Shown here piece by piece: positions 4,492 through 9,331 of a stretch of DNA of 9,331 nucleotides. Made by a program: the position numbers and the translations under genes. The stretch spans positions 8,672-18,002 of the forward strand of contig DGDX01000116.1 of NCBI GenBank assembly GCA_002385665.1. Reading direction: 5' to 3'. How positions within the stretch are numbered: the first letter of the stretch is position 1; every line of letters starts with the position of its first letter. The notes under the pieces are model-generated. The model had not been told where the DNA came from. It ran no database searches and worked only from the letters and a program-made list of their open reading frames with translations. This stretch comes from Firmicutes bacterium UBA3941. GTDB lineage: Bacteria; Bacillota; Clostridia; Caldicoprobacterales; UBA3941.

Positions 4492-5364
4492 ATGGAAAGT
4501 ATTCGTCTTAGAGCCCACGCCAAAATCAATCTGACCCTGGACGTTGTGGGCAAGCGGCCTGACGGTTACCACGACGTAGAGATGATAATGCAATCGGTGG
4601 GCCTGTGGGATGAAATAATTCTTAGGGAAACAGACAGGGGTATAGAGCTGGACAGCAATCTCAAGAACCTGCCCCGAGGCAGCAGAAATATAGCCTGGCG
4701 GGCTGTGGAGCTTATAAGGACAGAGTTTGGAATTTCCCGGGGTGTTAACATCTTTATCAGAAAAAATATCCCCATAGCTGCCGGACTGGGGGGCGGAAGC
4801 GCAGATTGTGCGGGGGTATTGCTGGGGCTCAACAGGCTTTGGAATCTGAATATAGATGATGAGGCATTGAGGCTATTGGGAAAAAGTTTGGGTGCCGACG
4901 TACCCTTTTGTTTAACGGGTGGTACGGCCCTGGCCCAGGGAATTGGGGAAATATTAACGCCCATAGCCTCAAGGGCAGATATTTGGCTGGTTATAATAAG
5001 GCCTAATATATGGGTATCCACGAAAGAAATATACGGTAGGCTGGATCTTAACTCCATTGGGAAAAGGCCGGACAATGAAGCTATGATAAAGCACCTGGGA
5101 GCAGGCCGGATAACCGGCATAGCCGAGAATCTGGTCAATGTCCTGGAGGGGGTCACCATACCCATGCATCCGCAAATCGCCAGGATAAAATCCCAATTGA
5201 TGGAACAGGGTGCTCTGGGCAGCCTGATGAGCGGCACCGGTCCTACGGTCTATGGCGTTTTTAAGGATCAATCCTCAGCTCATAGGGCGGCAAGGGTTTT
5301 GAAAAAGGAGTACCGCCACACCTTTGCCCTAAAGACTGTTGATAAGGGGATTCTTATAGGCTAA
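4492..5364 (+). CDS. ispE: 4-diphosphocytidyl-2-C-methyl-D-erythritol kinase IspE
   Basis: Cytosolic GHMP-family kinase that phosphorylates CDP-methylerythritol with ATP in the MEP route to isoprenoids. The product is 290 residues, normal for the family. Seen: the N-terminal substrate motif AHAKINLTLDVVGKRPDGYHDV (about 8-29), the GHMP glycine-rich ATP loop PIAAGLGGGSADCAGVL (about 92-108), LGADVPFCLTGGTALAQGIGE with the catalytic aspartate, and the C-terminal MSGTGPTVYGVF motif. The ribosome site is modest (AAAGGA, 9 bases before the ATG). It has its own promoter and an operator-like palindrome upstream. Its stop lies 9 bases from the stop of the convergent methyltransferase gene. In Bacillus a purR regulator gene follows ispE; here the convergent methionine operon occupies that place. 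Confidence 0.97.
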   Translation: MESIRLRAHAKINLTLDVVGKRPDGYHDVEMIMQSVGLWDEIILRETDRGIELDSNLKNLPRGSRNIAWRAVELIRTEFGISRGVNIFIRKNIPIAAGLGGGSADCAGVLLGLNRLWNLNIDDEALRLLGKSLGADVPFCLTGGTALAQGIGEILTPIASRADIWLVIIRPNIWVSTKEIYGRLDLNSIGKRPDNEAMIKHLGAGRITGIAENLVNVLEGVTIPMHPQIARIKSQLMEQGALGSLMSGTGPTVYGVFKDQSSAHRAARVLKKEYRHTFALKTVDKGILIG

Positions 5365-5373
5365 ATTGAAATC

Positions 5374-6171
5374 CTATCTCCCATTTAGTTTTCTGATGGA
5401 TTCAAGGTAACCGAGGCAATAATCGTCCTGACTGCTCATCAGCTTTGCGGCATAGGCCAATGAAACGATGCCATGGTCCGTGGGATCCAGGATAGCGGCA
5501 TCCAGTCCAGCATTGATGGCCAGGACCAAAAAGGCCTTGTTGACGGAAGATCGCTCCGGGAGGCCGAAAGAGATATTGCTAAGACCACAAATGGTTTTAA
5601 TACCCGGCAGCCTCTCCTTTATACCGGCAATGGTCTTAAGGGTCATCTGTCCGCTAGATTGGTCGGTAGCCATAGGCTGGACCATGGGATCTATGAAGAT
5701 ATCTTCATAGTCAACCCCATCCCTGACCAGGTCTTCTACCAGCCTTTCTGCCACGGAAACCCTGGCATCTACAGAATCCGGAATGCCATCGTCATTCATG
5801 CACAGGCCTATGACCGATGTCCCGTAATCGAGTATTAAGGGGAGTATGCTATTGTATCTTTGCCTTTGCCCCGTTATGGAATTTATTATGGGTTTACCGT
5901 TTCCGCAAACCTTCAGGGCTGCTTCTATTGCCTGAGGATTGGGGCTGTCTATGCACAGGGGTTTGTCGGTGTATTCTACCAGGATTTCTGTCATCCACAT
6001 TAAGAGCTCAGGCTCCCTGTCGACGAAGGTGCCGCAATTAACGTCGATATAATCAGCTCCCGCCCTTGCTTGGGACAGGGCTATTCCCTTAATTGTTTCA
6101 ATATCGCTGTTTTGGACTGCTTCTCTTATTACATCTATACTGGTGTTTAACTTTTCTCCTATTACTATCAT
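5374..6171 (-). CDS. Methyltetrahydrofolate:corrinoid methyltransferase (pterin-binding), AcsE/MetH-folate type
   Basis: The product is 265 residues, a single pterin-binding TIM barrel, close in length and sequence to acetogen MeTr (AcsE, about 262) and to the folate module of MetH. It should transfer the methyl of 5-methyl-THF to a corrinoid cofactor. Seen: GEKLNT at the N-terminus, DVN (43-45), D75 in CIDSPN, N97 in PIINS, D161 in FIDPMVQP, and N199 in CGLSNISFG, matching pterin-contact positions of Moorella MeTr as I recall them. Start ATG overlaps the TGA of the upstream gene by four bases (ATGA), with AAAGGAG just before, so translation is coupled. Its partner supplies the homocysteine and MTHFR modules, pointing to methionine synthesis rather than acetogenesis; no CODH/ACS gene is nearby. 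The corrinoid protein it needs is not in the window. Confidence 0.9.
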   Translation of the reverse strand: MIVIGEKLNTSIDVIREAVQNSDIETIKGIALSQARAGADYIDVNCGTFVDREPELLMWMTEILVEYTDKPLCIDSPNPQAIEAALKVCGNGKPIINSITGQRQRYNSILPLILDYGTSVIGLCMNDDGIPDSVDARVSVAERLVEDLVRDGVDYEDIFIDPMVQPMATDQSSGQMTLKTIAGIKERLPGIKTICGLSNISFGLPERSSVNKAFLVLAINAGLDAAILDPTDHGIVSLAYAAKLMSSQDDYCLGYLESIRKLNGR

Positions 6172-7976
6172 AATGGACTCCTTTCAGCCGGTCTAAGGCT
6201 TTTATCTATTATTCTTGCAATCATACCGGTTCTGTTAAAAGGGGTGATGAGGTAGATTCCATCTGCCTGACCTTTTACTTTGTTGATTATATCCACTGCG
6301 ATTTCAACCCCTACATATTCCGCCTCCTGACGGGACATATTGGGGGAAAACTTCTTTATATATTTATCCGGTATATCAATTCCGGCTATCTCATTGTTCA
6401 GGAAGACAGCATTCCTATAGCTCACCAAGGGTATTATTCCCGCCAGGATCTTAGCATCGGTTTTTTGTTTTGCTTTTCTTAAATACTCAATGGTGCTGTC
6501 CAGAAATACCGGCTGGGTCAGAAAGAATCTGGCCCCGCTTTCTATCTTTTGCTCCATTCGCCTCAGCTCCACATCCTTATTTAGCACGTTTAAGTTTAGC
6601 GCACCTCCTAAAAGAAAGGGTTCTTGGGCGAATACTTCCCGGTTCATCTCTGCAATCATCTCTAACAGCCTTATGGAATTCAGGTTAAAGACGCTCTTAA
6701 TATCGTTGCGCTCCGGACTGGGAACGGGGTCCCCGGTGATTACCAATAGATTTCGTATTCCTTCTATATACGTTCCTAATAGCCATGATTTTATGGCTAT
6801 AACATTTCTATCCCTGCAGCATAGATGGGGCATGGTTTCTATGCCGGCTTCCCTCTTAATCTTCGCTGCCACCATACCTGAGTCTATCCTGGATCGGGCC
6901 ATGGGGGAATCGGCGACGGTCAATATGTCCACACCCCTGTCCTTCAATTCCCCTGCTCCCTCTAACACCTTGTCCAGATCGGTGCTGAAAGGTGGATTCA
7001 ATTCCACTGCAATGACAAATTCACCCTTATTGAGCTTATGGGCAAATGAATTTGGGGGAGGTTTTGGAGTATAGGGTTCTTCTACAGCTATTTTTGGAGC
7101 TGCGGCACTCCGGCTGGGGCTGGAGTCAAGCCTTCTGGCCAGCATGCTTATGTGGAGGGGAGTGGTTCCACAGCATCCGCCAATTATTTTGGCACCCAGG
7201 TCCCTTAGGTCCATCAATCTGTCTGCAAAGTATTCCGGATTCTCGGTATAGACCGTGCGTTCGTTGACGATAATGGGGTAGCCCGAGTTTGGAAGGATGG
7301 ATACTGTGCCTCCGGAAAGATCCAGTTCCTTGACACTCTTATAAAGGTGAGCCGGGCCGACTCCGCAGTTAAAGCCATATGCATCAACAGAAGGAATCTG
7401 TTTAACTTGTTCCTGGATTCTCCTGGCGCTTATACCTTTCCTGGTGTACCCTTCTGCATTCAATGCAAACTGAGCCAATACAAAGGAGTCGGGGTTTGAG
7501 GATTTAATATACTCGGAAAGGGCCTTTAGATATTCTGTGCTGCTAAAGGTTTCAAATACAAATATGTCTGCGCCAAGTTTTAAAAATGTATCTATTATAA
7601 ATAAATATTCATCATAGATGGCAGCCTTTTCAATGGCCTTGCCCTCAATCATCTCGGGTATGGGCCCTATATCGGCGGCAATGAAGACATCCTTTGACCC
7701 CACAGAGGTCTTGGCGATATCATATCCGGCGGTTAAAAGTACGCCAACCTCTTCACGAGTCCTCTTCAGGGTGTAGGAGTTTGTGGAAAAGGTGTTGGTC
7801 CGTATTAACCTGGCCCCGGCGTCGATGTATTGTTGGTGTATTTCCTTTATGATCTGAGGATTTTCTATGTTGGCCAGCTCGGACAGAGTAGTATGGACAC
7901 CGGTCAGGTGGGAATAGTAGGTTCCCATGGCGCCGTCCGTTATCAGGATATTATCGCCTAGATATTGCTTTAGCAC
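6168..7976 (-). CDS. Bifunctional homocysteine S-methyltransferase / 5,10-methylenetetrahydrofolate reductase
   Basis: A 602-residue fusion resembling B. subtilis YitJ (about 612). The N-terminal homocysteine-binding barrel (about 1-285) has TDGAMGTYY, RTNTFSTN and the zinc ligands C204 (GFNCGVGP), C268 and C269 (GGCCGTTP). A proline-rich linker (about 286-312) leads to the MTHFR flavoprotein barrel (about 318-602), with VELNPPFSTDL carrying the likely catalytic E325, then LLVITGDPVP. Together they reduce methylene-THF to methyl-THF and methylate homocysteine to methionine. GTG at 7976 is chosen because AAGGAGG lies 8 bases upstream and the family start follows; a longer in-frame ATG at 8045 lies upstream of the -35 and would be untranscribed. 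First gene of a two-gene operon. No SAM riboswitch or T-box is possible in the roughly 30-base leader. It lacks a cobalamin-binding domain. Confidence 0.94.
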   Translation of the reverse strand: MLKQYLGDNILITDGAMGTYYSHLTGVHTTLSELANIENPQIIKEIHQQYIDAGARLIRTNTFSTNSYTLKRTREEVGVLLTAGYDIAKTSVGSKDVFIAADIGPIPEMIEGKAIEKAAIYDEYLFIIDTFLKLGADIFVFETFSSTEYLKALSEYIKSSNPDSFVLAQFALNAEGYTRKGISARRIQEQVKQIPSVDAYGFNCGVGPAHLYKSVKELDLSGGTVSILPNSGYPIIVNERTVYTENPEYFADRLMDLRDLGAKIIGGCCGTTPLHISMLARRLDSSPSRSAAAPKIAVEEPYTPKPPPNSFAHKLNKGEFVIAVELNPPFSTDLDKVLEGAGELKDRGVDILTVADSPMARSRIDSGMVAAKIKREAGIETMPHLCCRDRNVIAIKSWLLGTYIEGIRNLLVITGDPVPSPERNDIKSVFNLNSIRLLEMIAEMNREVFAQEPFLLGGALNLNVLNKDVELRRMEQKIESGARFFLTQPVFLDSTIEYLRKAKQKTDAKILAGIIPLVSYRNAVFLNNEIAGIDIPDKYIKKFSPNMSRQEAEYVGVEIAVDIINKVKGQADGIYLITPFNRTGMIARIIDKSLRPAERSPL

Positions 7977-8013
7977 TGAATTAGCCTCCTTACAGCCCCT
8001 AATCATTATTTGC

Positions 8014-8042
8014 ATAATAATACAACAGTCTGGTAATGTCAA
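8014..8042 (-). promoter_or_regulatory. Sigma-A promoter of the methionine/one-carbon operon
   Basis: Read on the minus strand, TTGACA (8042-8037) is a perfect -35 and TATTAT (8019-8014) matches five of six -10 positions, with exactly 17 bases between. Transcription should start near 8007, about 30 bases before the GTG start at 7976. The leader is too short for a riboswitch. Confidence 0.8.
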
Positions 8043-8064
8043 CATGTACCACCTGGATCAACGA

Positions 8065-8082
8065 CATAGGTTTTCTCCTATG
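8065..8082. repeat. Inverted repeat in the divergent promoter region
   Basis: CATAGG (8065-8070) and CCTATG (8077-8082) are perfect inverted repeats around TTTTCT. It lies upstream of the -35 elements of both divergent promoters, where a site for a regulator acting on both directions could sit. Six-base arms are short enough to occur by chance. Confidence 0.3.
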
Positions 8083-8088
8083 AAAATA

Positions 8089-8117
8089 TCGAACAAATAA
8101 TTAAGACGTGGTATAAT
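8089..8117 (+). promoter_or_regulatory. Extended -10 promoter of the nucleotidyltransferase gene
   Basis: A perfect TATAAT (8112-8117) carries the TGn extension (TGG, 8109-8111). The -35 at 17-base spacing, TCGAAC (8089-8094), is poor, which an extended -10 can compensate. The start would be near 8124, about 25 bases before the GTG start codon, and also argues against a TTG start at 8122. Confidence 0.65.
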
Positions 8118-8148
8118 AACCTTGCTGAAGTCAGGAGGGGATAGCGCA

Positions 8149-8919
8149 GTGGATAAGGTTAATGTACTTATAATGGCCGGAGATAGCGGGAAAAGGGAAT
8201 ATGATAACCAAATTACCAACAAGTCCCTTATAGATGTGTCCGGTAAATGGATGGTTGAATACGTTGTAGATGCCCTAAGGGATTCGGGTATGATTGCCAG
8301 GATAGCCATTGTTGGACCTGCAGAAATCCTAAAATCCAGGCTGGCGGATAGGGTGGACCATTTTATCCAGGAGGAAACCCACCTCTTTGATAACTTAAAG
8401 AAAGGGCTATCCTTGTTTCAGGATGAGGAGTTTGTTTTGGTAGCAAGCTCCGATATCCCTATGATAACCGGACCCATCATTAAGGATTTCATAGAAAAGT
8501 GCAGAGCCAGCAATGTGGATCTCTGTTACCCCATAGTCGATAAAATCGTCAATGATAGTATCTATCCCGGCTTTAAAAGGACCTATGTCAAATTAAAGGA
8601 TGGGACCTTTACGGGGGGAAATATCATCGGCCTGAATCCCAAAGTGGTAGAGCCTTGTGCGGAGTTTGTCAAGGGATTTATTGCTCACAGGAAGAACCCA
8701 TGGAAGCTGGGAAGGCTATTGGGCTTTCGTTTTGTACTCTTGCTGATAGTTGGCAGACTGTCCATCCAGCGGATAGAAAGGCGTTTTTATGAGCTCTTGA
8801 AAATCAGGGGCCGGGCAATCATAAGTCCCTATCCGGAAATAGCCAACGATATAGACGACCCCAATGAGATAGGTTTGGCAGAGGAATACCTGCAGAAGGC
8901 GGAGAGCATAAACCTTTAG
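8149..8919 (+). CDS. MobA-like NTP transferase domain protein, substrate unknown
   Basis: The product is 256 residues with a Rossmann-like nucleotidyltransferase fold. Seen: the opening strand and loop NVLIMAGDSGKRE (about 5-17) followed by NKSLIDVSGKWMVEYVVDAL (about 24-43) with likely nucleotide-binding K25, then the metal-site aspartate in VASSDIPMI (D102), GTFTGGNIIGLNP, and a late NDIDDPNE (about 234-241). The nucleotide loop is AGDSGKRE rather than the usual GGxSxRMG, so molybdopterin guanylyl transfer is doubtful; sugar or cofactor activation is as likely. A hydrophobic stretch (about 192-206, LLGFRFVLLLIVGRL) may be a buried helix or peripheral membrane contact. GTG at 8149 is chosen for the strong AGGAGGGG (8133-8140) with 8-base spacing. 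It is divergent from the methionine operon and monocistronic as far as seen. Confidence 0.8.
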   Translation: MDKVNVLIMAGDSGKREYDNQITNKSLIDVSGKWMVEYVVDALRDSGMIARIAIVGPAEILKSRLADRVDHFIQEETHLFDNLKKGLSLFQDEEFVLVASSDIPMITGPIIKDFIEKCRASNVDLCYPIVDKIVNDSIYPGFKRTYVKLKDGTFTGGNIIGLNPKVVEPCAEFVKGFIAHRKNPWKLGRLLGFRFVLLLIVGRLSIQRIERRFYELLKIRGRAIISPYPEIANDIDDPNEIGLAEEYLQKAESINL

Positions 8920-8951
8920 TATTTCCATGTCTAAAAGGCTTAAGTTCTGCA

Positions 8952-8967
8952 ATTTTTATATAAAAAT
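8952..8967. repeat. Perfect AT palindrome after the nucleotidyltransferase gene
   Basis: ATTTTTATATAAAAAT is self-complementary without a spacer. It contains no GC, so it is not a terminator on its own. It lies in the 129-base gap before the membrane protein gene, whose other bases show no clear terminator or convincing promoter. Confidence 0.3.
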
Positions 8968-9048
8968 AGCATTAATATTTATTGGAATATGAAGGATATT
9001 ATCAAATAATGTAGAATACATTCATAATAAGATTTACCGGAGGCGAAC

Positions 9049-9331
9049 ATGGATATGCTACAGCTGGAATGGATAATTAGGTTATTTTCTATATTCATGG
9101 CAGTATTATTAAGCGTTATCTTAAATCCCCTGGATGCCTTCCTCTTAACTGAACTGTTTTTCTGGGTTAGCCTATCCTACGCCTTGCTACTCCTGTTTAA
9201 AAAATATGTATACCTCTGGTCTCTGGGTTCCTATTACAACTTAATAATAGAATCCCTGGAGCTAATGGTATTACTATACATCCACTCAGCATCCTCCTCA
9301 CCCATGGTGGCGGTATTATTCCTGTCTCTTA
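9049..9331 (+). CDS. N-terminus of a multi-spanning membrane protein (cut by the window end)
   Basis: The frame opens with ATG at 9049, after GGAGG (9039-9043, 5-base spacing), and stays open for 94 codons to the window end. The peptide starts MDMLQLEWIIRLFSIFMAVL and is strongly hydrophobic. Likely membrane helices are at about 8-27, 31-50, 62-80 and from 85 onward, with the basic KKY at 52-54 between helices two and three. Short hydrophobic spans without a cleavable signal are typical of the sensor part of membrane histidine kinases or GGDEF proteins, but no signalling domain is reached, so the family cannot be assigned. An ATG two codons later (9055) is a less well spaced alternative start. 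Confidence 0.75.
   Translation, partial: MDMLQLEWIIRLFSIFMAVLLSVILNPLDAFLLTELFFWVSLSYALLLLFKKYVYLWSLGSYYNLIIESLELMVLLYIHSASSSPMVAVLFLSL

Noticed and set aside
4566..5237. 223-codon minus-strand ORF inside ispE
   Set aside because: It is a shadow of ispE, which has every family motif; no start signals or recognisable domain in the shadow frame.
6490..7074. 194-codon plus-strand ORF opposite the MTHFR domain
   Set aside because: Antisense shadow of a clearly coding minus-strand gene; no ribosome site or known domain.
7977..8013. SAM riboswitch or T-box leader before the methionine operon
   Set aside because: The promoter leaves only about 30 bases of leader, too short for either.
7977..8045. 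Longer start of the homocysteine methyltransferase-MTHFR fusion
   Set aside because: It lies upstream of the -35 of the only good promoter; the GTG at 7976 has AAGGAGG and gives the family N-terminus.
1..9331. CRISPR array, tRNA, rRNA, transposase or phage genes
   Set aside because: No regularly spaced repeats, tRNA-like folds, rRNA sequence or mobile-element proteins were seen on either strand.

Overview
The window looks like chromosomal DNA from a spore-forming Firmicute of the Clostridia type. The evidence is an intact Spo0A, a Veg protein, a SipL-type coat protein (SPOCS repeats plus a C-terminal LysM), strong AGGAGG-like ribosome binding sites, GTG and TTG starts beside ATG, consensus sigma-A promoters and moderately AT-rich intergenic DNA. 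The species cannot be named from this sequence.

Layout. (1) 1-832: spo0A, the sporulation master regulator, with a consensus 0A box just before its ribosome binding site. (2) 833-1409: a consensus promoter whose -10 lies inside a perfect 13-4-13 AT palindrome, then a leader of about 210 nt with two nested long stems, then a small ArsR-family repressor gene. (3) 1410-1667: an unusual intergenic stretch with three perfect DnaA boxes plus two near matches, one perfect box lying across a 9-bp-arm inverted repeat; then a 23-codon ORF with its own Shine-Dalgarno. (4) 1668-2163: a small four-CxxC, very acidic protein of unknown function, closed by a rho-independent terminator. (5) 2303-4322: veg and sipL, closed by a strong terminator. 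(6) 4410-5364: ispE, with its own sigma-A promoter and a perfect palindrome at the predicted transcription start. (7) 5374-8042, minus strand: a two-gene methionine/one-carbon operon, a homocysteine methyltransferase-MTHFR fusion followed by a translationally coupled methyl-THF methyltransferase. (8) 8089-8919: a divergently transcribed MobA-like nucleotidyltransferase. (9) 9049-end: the N-terminus of a multi-spanning membrane protein cut by the window edge.

How it fits together. veg-(spore gene)-ispE matches the Bacillus order veg-sspF-ispE, with the coat-assembly gene sipL in the sspF position, so this is a sporulation plus housekeeping neighbourhood. The minus-strand operon carries the homocysteine, MTHFR and folate modules of a methionine synthase route but no cobalamin-binding module. 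No transposase, CRISPR array, phage gene, tRNA or rRNA was seen. The most unusual material is the non-coding stretch 862-1641: operator-like palindrome, structured leader, DnaA-box cluster and micro-ORF.
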